Below are positions 17,644-26,696 of a stretch of DNA of 64,000 bases, piece by piece. Under the pieces are notes generated by a model. The model saw only the letters and a program-made list of their open reading frames with translations. It was not told where the DNA came from and ran no database searches. Position numbers and translations under genes: made by a program. Source of the stretch: Planctomycetota bacterium (GTDB lineage Bacteria > Planctomycetota > UBA1135); assembly GCA_024229395.1 (NCBI GenBank), contig JAAESM010000027.1, forward strand, positions 168,248-232,247, read 5' to 3'. Every line of letters begins with the position of its first letter. Position 1 is the stretch's first letter.

Positions 17644-18723
17644 GTGCGCGATTCCGCAAAACCCCTAGTAGTGACTGTATTGTTCGGCGGCCGGTCCGCT
17701 GAGCACGACATCAGCCTGCGTTCCACGCGGGCAGTGGTTGCCCACTTAGACCCCAAGAAGTACGACGTCCGCCTAGTTGGCATCAGTCGCGAGGGTGAGT
17801 GGCTGGATACTGCGGAGTCCAAACAGTTGCTCAAAGATGGCAGCGTCAACGGCCCTACGCGCGGTCCTTACCTGCCGGCAGAAACCGATGTGGTCTTCCC
17901 AGTTCTGCACGGCCCTGGGGGAGAGGACGGCAGCCTTCAAGGTTGGCTGGAGCTCCTGGATGTACCTTGCGTGGCTAGCGGTTGTGCCGGTTCCGCCATC
18001 GCGATGGACAAATCCGTCGCCAAGCATGTCTTGCGCAGCGCCAACGTGCCGGTGTTGCCGTGGATCGATGTGCGTCGCCGTGATTGGCAAGCGAATCGTT
18101 CAGAGCTGTTGACCCAGATCGCCGAGCAGCGTGGTTTCCCATGCTTCGTCAAGCCTGCCCGTTTAGGTTCGAGTTTGGGTATCTCGAAAGTGGATGATGT
18201 GGAGTCTTTGGCGCGTGCTTTGGACCACGCCTTCACCTTCGGCGAATTCCTGTTGGTCGAGCCTGCTGTGACTTGCCGCGAGTTGGAAGTCGCCGTCTTG
18301 GATGGCACCCCAGAGATCGTCAGCCTGCCTGGTGAGATCCTCGCCGAAGATTGGTATGACTTCGATAGCAAGTACCGCAACGAAAGCGCGGAGCTGAACG
18401 CACCCACCGAGAATCTTGAGCCACGTATGGCCGACGCCCTGCGCGACTTCGCCTTGCGTGCATTCCGCGTCTTGCGTTTGTCCGGCATGGCACGCGTCGA
18501 CTTCTTGTTGGATAAGAAAGCCGGTCGGTATTACCTCAATGAGGTCAACACCATTCCTGGCTTCACGTCGATCTCGATGTACCCGAAGCTGATGGAAGCC
18601 GCGGGCGTACCTTTCGATCAACTCTGTGATCGCTTGATTGAGTTGGCTTTGGCCGAGCGACGTTTCTCCGATTGTGCAGTGGATGCACCGCCGGTGGAAG
18701 ACGAGCAAGAAGCCGCTCAGTAA
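17644..18723 (+). CDS. ddl: D-alanine--D-alanine ligase
   Basis: 359 residues from GTG 17644; an upstream GTG at 17584 is in frame but adds unconserved sequence. 'VLFGGRSAEHDISLRS', 'HGPGGEDGSLQGWLEL', the ATP-grasp segment 'CFVKPARLGSSLGISKV', 'YDFDSKYRNESAELNAP' (the Tyr/Lys omega-loop region) and 'YYLNEVNTIPGFTSISMYPK' are all diagnostic of Ddl. It forms D-Ala-D-Ala for the peptidoglycan stem peptide in the cytoplasm, supporting the view that this planctomycete makes peptidoglycan. Its last bases overlap the 3' end of the convergent amidinohydrolase gene. Confidence 0.95.
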   Translation: MRDSAKPLVVTVLFGGRSAEHDISLRSTRAVVAHLDPKKYDVRLVGISREGEWLDTAESKQLLKDGSVNGPTRGPYLPAETDVVFPVLHGPGGEDGSLQGWLELLDVPCVASGCAGSAIAMDKSVAKHVLRSANVPVLPWIDVRRRDWQANRSELLTQIAEQRGFPCFVKPARLGSSLGISKVDDVESLARALDHAFTFGEFLLVEPAVTCRELEVAVLDGTPEIVSLPGEILAEDWYDFDSKYRNESAELNAPTENLEPRMADALRDFALRAFRVLRLSGMARVDFLLDKKAGRYYLNEVNTIPGFTSISMYPKLMEAAGVPFDQLCDRLIELALAERRFSDCAVDAPPVEDEQEAAQ

Positions 18724-19616
18724 GCCATCTTCAGGCAGAACACCGATCCACCGGACTTCATGAACTCACTGGTGTCGATCGGCACTGGCGTGAAGCCACG
18801 CGCGGCGATCTTCTCTTCCAATTCCGTAGAGCCAGCCTGCAAGAAGACATGCTGCTTATCAGGGCAGAATGCATTGCCGGCGAAGTTCATGCCTTCGGCT
18901 TCATTCAACGCAATGGCATTGGGGAAGGCCTTATGGACCAATTCCAAACCGGTTTCATTGAAGGCTTGTGGCATGTACAAGGCCGTCGTTTCATCAAGCG
19001 CTGCGAGCGCGGTATCCAAGTGATAGAAGGGCGTGTCCTGCAACTCATAAAGCAGCACATCCATTTCCGGGTAAGCCTCAGACAAGTGCTGCCAAGCCTC
19101 TTCGCTGGAACGTTGACCGATACCCGCGTGAAGAATGAAACGCCCCGGATGCAGGATGCCGTCGCCGTGGGCTTCGAAACGCGTGACCGATGCCGGCATC
19201 GACTTCGGCTCTAGGCCAAGTTGACGGAAGTAGCGTTCATGCTGACTGCTCTCGCCAGCGCGCGAACCGAAGGCCATGATGCCGAGCCAAATATCCAGAC
19301 CGCCACCGGGAAGCGGAATGGCCATGCTGGGATTTGCGGTGAAGCACAGATCCTCAAGACCATCTTGGGCGGGCAAAGCCACACAGTTCAAACCGGCGCG
19401 GCGCTGGAAGGCCTGAAACAGATTCAACCACTGCTGGCGCGCGAGCTCTTCATCGACCTTCAACAGATTGCCATCGGCATCCTTCATGAAGTCATTGATT
19501 GCTTCCTTGACGGTGAAGGCCGCTGGATCCGCCATCAACACATGGCGAGGTAGGGCGACTGGGGCGGCGCCGGCCACTTCACGTGACCATTCATCAACGG
19601 AACGAATGAGGGGCAT
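18717..19616 (-). CDS. DDAH/arginine-deiminase-family amidinohydrolase
   Basis: 299 residues. Motifs of the guanidino-modifying superfamily are in order: 'DLCFTANPSM', 'RFEAHGDGI' (Glu148, His150, Asp152), 'FYHLDTALA' (His199, Asp201) and the near-terminal nucleophile Cys294 in 'SGGSVFCLKMAY'. Family enzymes hydrolyse or transfer amidino groups of arginine derivatives (dimethylarginine dimethylaminohydrolase, arginine deiminase, citrulline-forming enzymes). The sequence alone does not give the substrate. It is the last gene of the minus-strand ABC transporter operon, 31 bases after the permease, which may mean that a guanidino compound is linked to that transporter. Confidence 0.82.
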   Translation of the reverse strand: MPLIRSVDEWSREVAGAAPVALPRHVLMADPAAFTVKEAINDFMKDADGNLLKVDEELARQQWLNLFQAFQRRAGLNCVALPAQDGLEDLCFTANPSMAIPLPGGGLDIWLGIMAFGSRAGESSQHERYFRQLGLEPKSMPASVTRFEAHGDGILHPGRFILHAGIGQRSSEEAWQHLSEAYPEMDVLLYELQDTPFYHLDTALAALDETTALYMPQAFNETGLELVHKAFPNAIALNEAEGMNFAGNAFCPDKQHVFLQAGSTELEEKIAARGFTPVPIDTSEFMKSGGSVFCLKMAY

Positions 19617-19647
19617 GGCTTAAGGTTGGTTCGTGGGAACCGAAGGC

Positions 19648-20415
19648 TTACAGGACGTCGCGACTCTTGGCAGCCGACGAAGTCATGAACATGGCCGCGA
19701 TGGTGGTACCGAAGATCACCAACAAGGACTTCAACACCGACGGCATTTCGGTCACCGGTGGGAACAGGTCGGTAGCGGAATCGGTGATGCCGCACCAAGC
19801 ATGTGCCAGGCCGATCAGGTAGTAGTGCAGCGAGTATTGCTGACCTTCACCAGGCAAGGAGCCGAGCACAGAGCCCAGGATCACCAGGATCACGAATGCG
19901 TGGATGATGGCGCGTTTCGACCATACACCCAGGAATACGCAGATTGCGCCATAGGCAAGACTGGCGATGCCCAACACGCTTGTCACGCCGAAGACCAGAT
20001 TGAACCAGGCCGACAGGGCGACATCGGGTTCGGCCAATGCACAGATGACTGCTGGCACGATGGCGCCAATCAGGAAGACCGGCAGCATGCCGAGCCAACC
20101 ACCGAGGAACATGCCCATCAAAGGTTGCCAGCGTGGTACGGGTCGCGTGTAGATGTAGCCGATCGCGCCGCGGTCATAGAGTTCACTCAAAACCGGCAGC
20201 ATCATGAACATGGTCACGAATGGCAGCACGAAGTAGAGAGTCAATGGCACCAAGTATTGGCGGTAAAGCTCGAGCGCTTGCACCGAAGAACTGAATGCCA
20301 AGGCAAGCACCAGGACCAAGGTTGGCAGCAGTGCCACGGCGATGGGGGCCAATAGGCGCAAGCCCAAGGTGCGTCGGCGTAGCGAGAAGACAGTCGTTGC
20401 GTAGATCGCGCTCAT
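19648..20415 (-). CDS. ABC-2 type transporter permease
   Basis: 255 residues with about six hydrophobic helices and 'LYDRGAIGYIYTRPVPRWQ', the short conserved stretch seen in ABC-2 permeases between early helices. Its ATG overlaps the upstream ATPase stop by four bases, and an AGGAGG site (complement at 20425-20430) lies nine bases before it. It is paired with the ATPase gene at 20412-21344. ABC-2 permeases export drugs, lipids or polysaccharides, or serve in gliding and copper-maturation systems. The substrate is not predictable here. Confidence 0.85.
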   Translation of the reverse strand: MSAIYATTVFSLRRRTLGLRLLAPIAVALLPTLVLVLALAFSSSVQALELYRQYLVPLTLYFVLPFVTMFMMLPVLSELYDRGAIGYIYTRPVPRWQPLMGMFLGGWLGMLPVFLIGAIVPAVICALAEPDVALSAWFNLVFGVTSVLGIASLAYGAICVFLGVWSKRAIIHAFVILVILGSVLGSLPGEGQQYSLHYYLIGLAHAWCGITDSATDLFPPVTEMPSVLKSLLVIFGTTIAAMFMTSSAAKSRDVL

Positions 20416-21344
20416 CGGGCTGATCCTCCTACGAGTAGGTCGTAAACCATTTCCAACTCTTGATCGTCGATTTCCATCGAATGAATCTGTCCAGCCAAGC
20501 CGGCCGTCTGCAATCGATCCAGCAGGGTGGGCAAATCACGCGTGTCCAAGTGCAACACGCCATCGTTGCCGAAGTCGAGGCCGGTGACCACATCTTGGGC
20601 AAGCATTTCCGCAGCCAAGCCGCGTAAGTTCTCGCCGCGTACCGAAGCACGTCGTGGCTTCATGTCGATCAAGTCACGAATCTCAGTGAGGCGACCTTCT
20701 GCCAACAAGCGACCATGGTGCAGCATGAGCATGCGATCGGTTACCGCTTCCACTTCATGCAACACATGACTTGCCATCACGACCGTACGGCCCATGCCAG
20801 CCCAATCGCGCACCAAATCCATGGTGTTGCGACGACTGACCGGGTCCATGCCGTTGAGAGGTTCATCCAACAGCAGCAAGTCCGGCTCGAACAGCAAGGC
20901 CTGCGCGATCTTGATGCGCTGCCGCATGCCCTTCGACATGGCGTTGAGTTTGACGTCGGCCTTCTTCTCCATGCCGACGCGTTCCAGCGCTTTCTCACTG
21001 CGGTCCTTGGCCTTGGCTGGGCTATCGCCACCAAGTGCAGCCATCAAACACAGGAAATCAATCGCACGATCGGTCTCGAAGTGAACATCTTCACCAGGAG
21101 CATGGCCGATGCGTCGGAAGATCTCGTAGGTGCCAGGCGTGATGCGTTGACCGTAAATCTCTACGGTTCCACGGTTCGCCTTGATCTGCCCAGTCAATAG
21201 GCGCATCAAGGTACTCTTGCCCGAACCGTTCGGTCCAAGCAAACCAACGATGCCACTTTCGATGGTGACAGTGAGACCGGCCAGTCCTTGGACTTCGCCG
21301 TACCAGCGCGAAAGATTCTCGCAGCGGATTGCAATGTCACCCAT
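20412..21344 (-). CDS. ABC transporter ATP-binding protein
   Basis: 310 residues. Walker A is 'GLLGPNGSGKSTLMRLL', the signature region 'MSKGMRQRIKIAQALLFE' (a divergent form of LSGGQ) and Walker B 'DLLLLDEPLNGMDPVSR' with the switch His in 'VVMASHVLHEVE'. A ~80-residue C-terminal extension ('RRASVRGENLRGLAAEM') is typical of ABC-2 exporters. It sits between two permease genes with 1- and 4-base overlaps. Confidence 0.92.
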   Translation of the reverse strand: MGDIAIRCENLSRWYGEVQGLAGLTVTIESGIVGLLGPNGSGKSTLMRLLTGQIKANRGTVEIYGQRITPGTYEIFRRIGHAPGEDVHFETDRAIDFLCLMAALGGDSPAKAKDRSEKALERVGMEKKADVKLNAMSKGMRQRIKIAQALLFEPDLLLLDEPLNGMDPVSRRNTMDLVRDWAGMGRTVVMASHVLHEVEAVTDRMLMLHHGRLLAEGRLTEIRDLIDMKPRRASVRGENLRGLAAEMLAQDVVTGLDFGNDGVLHLDTRDLPTLLDRLQTAGLAGQIHSMEIDDQELEMVYDLLVGGSAR

Positions 21345-22240
21345 CAGACCAGACTCCGCTTACGTAGACCACGCATGATGACCAGGAAGGAAACCGCGGA
21401 AACGCCTATCGCGACGCCGAATGCAGCTCCAGGAGTAGCATTCATGTGGTCGCCATTAGCTTGGAAATCCACCCCGAGGAAGGTGCCACAGATGACCTTG
21501 GTCACGTTGATGATGGAAAAGGCCATCATGTTCTGTTGATGATCGGTGATCTCGTAAAGCACGGGGCCCATGACTCCGAAGAACAGGAAGATCACCACGA
21601 ACACCAAGTTGCTCCAAGTGGCGCTCTTGGTGAGGCTGGTTACCGCTTGCACCATCAGCGAGATCATCAAGGAGATGAGCAGCAAAGCGAAGAACAAGCC
21701 GATCGGCACATGTGAGATCGCCGCGAAGTGTTCATCGTTGGGAGCCGTCGCGATGTCGGCGAGCCAGACCAGGAAGAACGGGCCAAAGGTGGCGAGCATC
21801 AGGAAACTCACGAAAGCCAGCGTGCGTCCGGTTAGATAACCAATCGGTGTGACGGGGCGCGAGAAGTACGCCTCCAGCGCGTTGGTGCGCATGTCACTGG
21901 CGATCAAGTCGTAGCCGAACAACAAAGCCAATGGCAACAGAATCGGCCGCACGAAGATCTGGATCAGCATCAAGTAATAGCTGGTGTCGACCTTGAATGC
22001 CGGCTGGCCAGCATGTTTGGCTGCCTGCTCGGTAATCGATCGCCATTCCGGGACGACTTGGTTGATCATGTACATCATGACCATCATTCCGAAGCCCAAG
22101 ACCAGTGATAACACCGAAACGCGGCGGACCCATTTCGATTTCCAACCGCGTTGGATGGTGCCGAAAGCGATTGGTAACCACGACGGGCGATTGGTGCGCT
22201 CTCCACTGTAGCGCTCATATTCAGCTGCGCGGAATGCCAT
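21344..22240 (-). CDS. ABC-2 type transporter permease
   Basis: 298 residues. After a basic N-terminal segment come six to seven hydrophobic helices and 'RTNALEAYFSRPVTPIGYL', equivalent to the 'YTRPV' region of the other permease. It overlaps both ATPase genes by one base. The arrangement ATPase-permease-ATPase-permease suggests one exporter made of two different half-pairs, or two related exporters made together. Confidence 0.85.
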   Translation of the reverse strand: MAFRAAEYERYSGERTNRPSWLPIAFGTIQRGWKSKWVRRVSVLSLVLGFGMMVMMYMINQVVPEWRSITEQAAKHAGQPAFKVDTSYYLMLIQIFVRPILLPLALLFGYDLIASDMRTNALEAYFSRPVTPIGYLTGRTLAFVSFLMLATFGPFFLVWLADIATAPNDEHFAAISHVPIGLFFALLLISLMISLMVQAVTSLTKSATWSNLVFVVIFLFFGVMGPVLYEITDHQQNMMAFSIINVTKVICGTFLGVDFQANGDHMNATPGAAFGVAIGVSAVSFLVIMRGLRKRSLV

Positions 22241-23208
22241 TAATACGCCCTCTGCTTATCGGGTTGTGGTTCAGCTTCATTTTCACCTTCAAGAGCTTCC
22301 AGGAAGGCATCTTCCAGTGAGCGGGCGGCGTCTTTCACGCCCAGCAGAGGAACGCCCGCCTTGCGCGCCAATGCGAACACATTCTCAGGTTCCACGATCA
22401 ACTCAGGGTGGGTCACGACCAACTCACCATCATTGCGGCCGAGGTCGACGAGCATGCCTTCCGCTTGAGCGCAGCGGGTGAACTCTGCAGCGCCTTCACG
22501 ATCGATGCGCACTCGCTTCGCGCCACGTGCAGCGGTCGTGAGTTCTTCCATGGTGGCCGTGCGCTTCATCTTGCCCTGGTCCAACACCCACACTTCATTG
22601 CACAAGCGCTCTACATCGGGAAGCAAGTGACTGGCAAGGATCAGATGGATGCCATGTTCACCACTGACGCGTTCCACCAAGCCGAGCATGCGCATGCGGC
22701 TTTGCGGGTCCAAGCCGTTGGTAGGCTCATCCAGGAACAGCACATCTGGGTCGTGCACCAGAGCGGCAGCCAACTTGTAACGCTGACGCATACCAACCGA
22801 GAAGGTGGACACTTCGCGATAACGTTCTTCACCCAAGCCGACGAAGTGCAGCACATCATGTGCACGCAACATGGCGTCGTCCTTTGGAAATCCGCAGGTT
22901 TGCGCGAAGTGGGACAACCCACTCACGCAAGACACGCCACCCAAGAAGCAGTCGCGCTCCGGCATATAGCCGATCTTGCGACGTAGCTTGGCGCCTGCGC
23001 TCTTGGTGTCTTCGCCGAAGACACGCACGCTGCCGGCGGCGGGGGCCACTAGGCCCAGAATCGAGCGCAACATGGAGGACTTGCCGGCGCCGTTCGGTCC
23101 GAGCAGGCCAAGGGCACCGCCGGAGAAGCTGGCATCCACTCCATGAAGGGCAGTAAAGGAGCCGTATTTGACTACTAGCCCCTCGAGTTCTAGGACTTTG
23201 GTGCTCAT
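22240..23208 (-). CDS. ABC transporter ATP-binding protein
   Basis: 322 residues. Walker A is 'GLLGPNGAGKSSMLRSIL', the signature 'FSVGMRQRYKLAAALVHD' and Walker B 'DVLFLDEPTNGLDPQSR', followed by 'HLILASHLLPDVE'. The C-terminal extension ends with a charged tail. Like its partner it belongs to the ABC-2 exporter class. Its start overlaps the stop of the parvulin-like gene by four bases. Confidence 0.92.
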   Translation of the reverse strand: MSTKVLELEGLVVKYGSFTALHGVDASFSGGALGLLGPNGAGKSSMLRSILGLVAPAAGSVRVFGEDTKSAGAKLRRKIGYMPERDCFLGGVSCVSGLSHFAQTCGFPKDDAMLRAHDVLHFVGLGEERYREVSTFSVGMRQRYKLAAALVHDPDVLFLDEPTNGLDPQSRMRMLGLVERVSGEHGIHLILASHLLPDVERLCNEVWVLDQGKMKRTATMEELTTAARGAKRVRIDREGAAEFTRCAQAEGMLVDLGRNDGELVVTHPELIVEPENVFALARKAGVPLLGVKDAARSLEDAFLEALEGENEAEPQPDKQRAY

Positions 23209-24227
23209 GCGGTGCTAATCGGTAGAAAAATGCTGCGCTCGGCTTTGGATGCCAGCTCACCCATCTTGGTAAACATGCGATTAAGGCGTAATGACCGAAT
23301 CACTTGATCGCGCACGCGGGACAACTCAACCACACCTTCCGACTTGATTTTTTCGATACGCACGAGGTACACCCAACGTGAGCCCATAATCGGGCCGCGC
23401 ACCATGGCGGTGCCCGGAGTGGTAATGCCGAAGCCTTTGAAAAGCTGGCGCATGAACTCCTCGTCGTAGCGGTTGTCCATTCGTTTCAGGTAGCCGATGC
23501 GCCCGCCGTTGCGCTTGGAAACGGGGTCACCAGAGTGCTTTTCGACCGCATCCTCCCACTTCAGGGTGTCGCCACTGAGCTGCTTGCCAACCTGATCCAG
23601 CTCCTGGTAGATCCTGATGCGCTCCTTCTCGCTGAGCGCCGTGTTGGTCTCAATGTCAAAAAGCGGCACGCGGATCCACGACGCCGTTAGGCGGCCGAAG
23701 AACTCCGGAATCGATGAATTGAAGTGGGTACGGATTTCCTTGTTGGAGAACTCCTCAGGCTGCAGGGCAACCAATCGGGCGCGTACCTCGATCTCGATGG
23801 CGGCAATCGCTAGGCTGGATTTCACGGTGCGAGGGCGATCATTGCGGTCGGCTGCCCATGCTTTGGCCTCAGCTTCGATCTGCGCGCGCGTGGCCTTGCC
23901 AATCTTATTCTTGTCTAGAATCAGCTTGTTGCTGTACCAGCGAACTTGGTCATAGAAGCGCAGCGAGTTCACATAGGCGCCGAAATATTCGACATTGCTT
24001 TCCAACGAGACCTTCAAGGAAGGGTCGTTGGGGTAAAGCTCATTGAGAATATCCTGCACCACGTAGGTCTTTTGACCCTGCTTCAGGACTTCGCGTTGCA
24101 ATAGATCCTGAACTTCGGCGGTGGCAGCGGTGGTATTTGCGCTTGGCTGTTGGGCTGCAAGCGCAGCAAAAGTAGTGAGAAGGAAGGCAGACAGCATCGT
24201 AAAGGCGGGACAGCCCGTGCCCGACAT
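23205..24227 (-). CDS. Secreted parvulin/SurA-like peptidyl-prolyl isomerase-related protein
   Basis: 340 residues. A signal peptide starts at 24227, or at the second ATG at 24197 ('MLSAFLLTTFAALAAQQP'). The middle ('EIRTHFNSSIPEFFGRLTAS') and the later 'WEDAVEKHSGDPVSKRNGGRIGYL' with 'GTAMVRGPIMGSRWVYLVRI' follow the PpiC/SurA rotamase pattern, but it is weak and the catalytic residues are not clear. It is the first gene of the operon with two ABC-2 pairs, so it could be an extracytoplasmic chaperone for a component or substrate of that exporter. Divergent from galK with only 16 bases between starts, or 46 with the alternative start. Confidence 0.65.
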   Translation of the reverse strand: MSGTGCPAFTMLSAFLLTTFAALAAQQPSANTTAATAEVQDLLQREVLKQGQKTYVVQDILNELYPNDPSLKVSLESNVEYFGAYVNSLRFYDQVRWYSNKLILDKNKIGKATRAQIEAEAKAWAADRNDRPRTVKSSLAIAAIEIEVRARLVALQPEEFSNKEIRTHFNSSIPEFFGRLTASWIRVPLFDIETNTALSEKERIRIYQELDQVGKQLSGDTLKWEDAVEKHSGDPVSKRNGGRIGYLKRMDNRYDEEFMRQLFKGFGITTPGTAMVRGPIMGSRWVYLVRIEKIKSEGVVELSRVRDQVIRSLRLNRMFTKMGELASKAERSIFLPISTA

Positions 24228-24243
24228 CGTAACCTCAACAGCG

Positions 24244-25419
24244 ATGTCGACGAAGAGCCGCCCACTGGACCTCTGCCTGGAACGTTTCCGCGCTGTCAGC
24301 AAAGCCGAGGCGCATGCCTTTTTTGCTCCCGGACGCGCCAATTTGATGGGCGCGCATATGGATTACAACGGCGGGGTGGTGATGCCAGTTGCTTTGTCCA
24401 AAGGGACTTACGCGCTTGCAGGTCTGCGCCAAGATGGCATGTTGCGACTCGAATCGATGCAATTCCCCGGCGAGGTCGTGGAAGTGCCGCTGGCTGAGCT
24501 GAAACCTGGCCGCACCGATGGCTGGTCCTCTTATGTGGAGGGCGGATTGTGGATTGCCATGCAGCGCTGGGGGCAGTTGCCCGGCCTGGATCTGATTCTC
24601 AACGCCGATCTGCCCATGGCCAAGGGTTTGAGCAGCAGCGCCAGCGTCGAATGCGTAGGTGTGCTGTTGGTCGCCAAGTTGCTCGGCATCAAGGCCGACG
24701 TCGACGAAATGATCCACCTGGCTCACGGTGCCGAGACTCAATATGTGGGCGTGCGCTGTGGCATTTTGGATCAGACCGCAATCTTCCTCGGCGAGGCCAA
24801 CTCGATCCTGCGTTTCGATTGCCTGGAACTCTCGCGCGAACATATGCCACTCGATAGCGCCGAGGCTAGCATTGCCATCTGCGATACCGGCGTGGCGCGG
24901 GAGCTGGCATCTTCTGCTTTTAACCAACGCGTGGCGGAATGCACCCGCGCACTGACCATTTTCCAAGAGCAGATCCCAGGCGTGACTTGTTTGCGCGACG
25001 TCAGCCACGAAGAGTTCGAGCGTCATATCGATCTTCTTGCACCTGCGTTGGCGCGCCGTGCGCAACATGTGATCGATGAAGTGCAACGTACCCGCGAAGG
25101 CTCCGCCGCATTACGACGTGGCGAGGTCGCTGGTTTCGGTGCGCAGATGACCGCTGCGCATGTTTCGCTGCGTGATCTCTATGAGGTGTCGTCGCCCGAG
25201 TTGGATGCCATGGTCGAAGCCTCGGTCGAGGTGGATGGTTGCTATGGCTCGCGACTAACGGGCGCAGGTTTCGGTGGTTGCACCGCCGCCTTGGTGCACC
25301 CAGCCGCGCAAGCTGAGTTCGAGAAACATGTGACCCAGCGCTACGCCGAGGTCACTGGTCGCACCACCAACATCCAGTGGTTCGCACCTGCGGGTGGTCC
25401 AGTGGAAATCGAAGTTTAG
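24244..25419 (+). CDS. galK: Galactokinase-like GHMP kinase
   Basis: 391 residues. GHMP motifs are present: 'FAPGRANLMGAHMDYNGG' (residues ~27-44), the phosphate loop 'PMAKGLSSSASVE' (~124-136), catalytic-base region 'RCGILDQTA' (Asp176) and 'GSRLTGAGFGGCTAAL'. The general architecture is galactokinase (ATP plus galactose to galactose-1-phosphate, Leloir pathway). In the family signature G-E-H-x-D-Y, the Glu that contacts galactose is Ala here (GAHMDY), so the true sugar may differ. No other Leloir gene is adjacent. The symbol reflects the closest family, not proven specificity. Confidence 0.8.
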   Translation: MSTKSRPLDLCLERFRAVSKAEAHAFFAPGRANLMGAHMDYNGGVVMPVALSKGTYALAGLRQDGMLRLESMQFPGEVVEVPLAELKPGRTDGWSSYVEGGLWIAMQRWGQLPGLDLILNADLPMAKGLSSSASVECVGVLLVAKLLGIKADVDEMIHLAHGAETQYVGVRCGILDQTAIFLGEANSILRFDCLELSREHMPLDSAEASIAICDTGVARELASSAFNQRVAECTRALTIFQEQIPGVTCLRDVSHEEFERHIDLLAPALARRAQHVIDEVQRTREGSAALRRGEVAGFGAQMTAAHVSLRDLYEVSSPELDAMVEASVEVDGCYGSRLTGAGFGGCTAALVHPAAQAEFEKHVTQRYAEVTGRTTNIQWFAPAGGPVEIEV

Positions 25420-25466
25420 GGCGACACGCCTCCGGCCGCCCCGGCCGCCTCACATCGAGCGATTGC

Positions 25467-26696
25467 CTATTCGTTCTTCTCAACCGGCATCAAGAAGATG
25501 CTGCGGTGCGCGCGACCGTCGTCAGGAACCACCAGTGCCCAACATGGGCCGGTGGCGTGATAACCAGTCTGGCTCATCACCGACTCAAGACTTGCGATTC
25601 CACTCTCGCGACTGATCTTCGAGTAGGTCGACCATCGCAGCCACTCCTTGCTGACCGTGTCACTATTCGGCCACTCCTGACTCAACTCCGCGTCAGGAGT
25701 GCGCAAGATGAAGTAACGTTGCTCGCCGGCTTGCCACCATTCGCCATTGGGTAAATTTGCCTGCTGGGCAACGCCTTGTTCTTCATCCAGAAAACGAAAG
25801 CTGGTGTTCAACACGCCGAACTCATCGCCAAGGGTGCGTTGATCGCCCAAGGCTGACGTGACCTTGCCGACTTTGCTGTCACCTTTTACGACCGGACGGA
25901 AAGCTCGGTCCTGGAACAAGGCACCATCGCGATACTCCGCCACGGTTTCGGTGCGTTTGCCAGCTTGGTATTTCCAAAGCCAAGTTTTTGGAATCAAGTT
26001 GTCTTGCTCTTGAAGGGTGCCCCAGTCGGAGAGGTCCACAGCCGAACCGCCAAGAGCGGCGAACTTGGGTAGACCAAGGCTGTTCAACTCGATCGTCAAC
26101 GGCCCCAGTGGTGACTCGCGCGTCAACTTCAAATCCAGTCCAACCGGTTCCGAGTCTCTCGCCGCGGCTGCCAGGATCAGCTGATCCTCCCAACCCCACG
26201 GGAAGCGCAACACTTCCCAACGCAATGCCGTTTCGGTCAGCAACTCGGCGGCGTCGTAATCGACCACCGCGCGTGGGCCTGCTTTTAGCCAACAGTTCTT
26301 CGGGTCGTAGAGGCTGAAGGTGTTGTAGTTGCCAGCGGCACCGAGTTGAAAACGCATGCGCTCTGGTCCTGCCAACCACAACTCCGACGCCAACGCGATA
26401 TCTCCATCAGGAGTATGGAAGTTGATCTCTCCAGACAGCCTGTAGTGCTGGTTTGGCCCAACAGATGGCTTTGTCGGCACTTCGCGGGCTGCGGCAAGTT
26501 TCTCAAGCAGTGCGTTTGGCACAGCTTCTTGAGTTTCACCTTCAGCGCTGCCAGTGCCGTTCGCATTTGCGTCGACGTTGCTGCCATCTTCCTGCACAGG
26601 AGGGTCCACCGGCGTTGGAGCGTCGTCGGAACAACCAACTGTGAATAGGCAAGCAACCAATCCAATCAAGCTGATCTTCGAGCCGGAGAACTTCAT
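25467..26696 (-). CDS. Putative lipoprotein of unknown function
   Basis: 409 residues. The N-terminus 'ISLIGLVACLFTVGCSDD' is a lipoprotein signal with lipobox Cys near residue 22, followed by a Pro/Asp/Gly-rich linker. The rest is a predicted beta-rich domain ('HYRLSGEINFHTPDGDIAL', 'GPERMRFQLGAAGNYNTF'), reminiscent of LolA/LppX-like outer-membrane lipoprotein folds that follow changes in surface lipids; this is only a resemblance. The ATG overlaps the stop of the aminotransferase gene (ATGA), so they are co-transcribed. Confidence 0.7.
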   Translation of the reverse strand: MKFSGSKISLIGLVACLFTVGCSDDAPTPVDPPVQEDGSNVDANANGTGSAEGETQEAVPNALLEKLAAAREVPTKPSVGPNQHYRLSGEINFHTPDGDIALASELWLAGPERMRFQLGAAGNYNTFSLYDPKNCWLKAGPRAVVDYDAAELLTETALRWEVLRFPWGWEDQLILAAAARDSEPVGLDLKLTRESPLGPLTIELNSLGLPKFAALGGSAVDLSDWGTLQEQDNLIPKTWLWKYQAGKRTETVAEYRDGALFQDRAFRPVVKGDSKVGKVTSALGDQRTLGDEFGVLNTSFRFLDEEQGVAQQANLPNGEWWQAGEQRYFILRTPDAELSQEWPNSDTVSKEWLRWSTYSKISRESGIASLESVMSQTGYHATGPCWALVVPDDGRAHRSIFLMPVEKNE

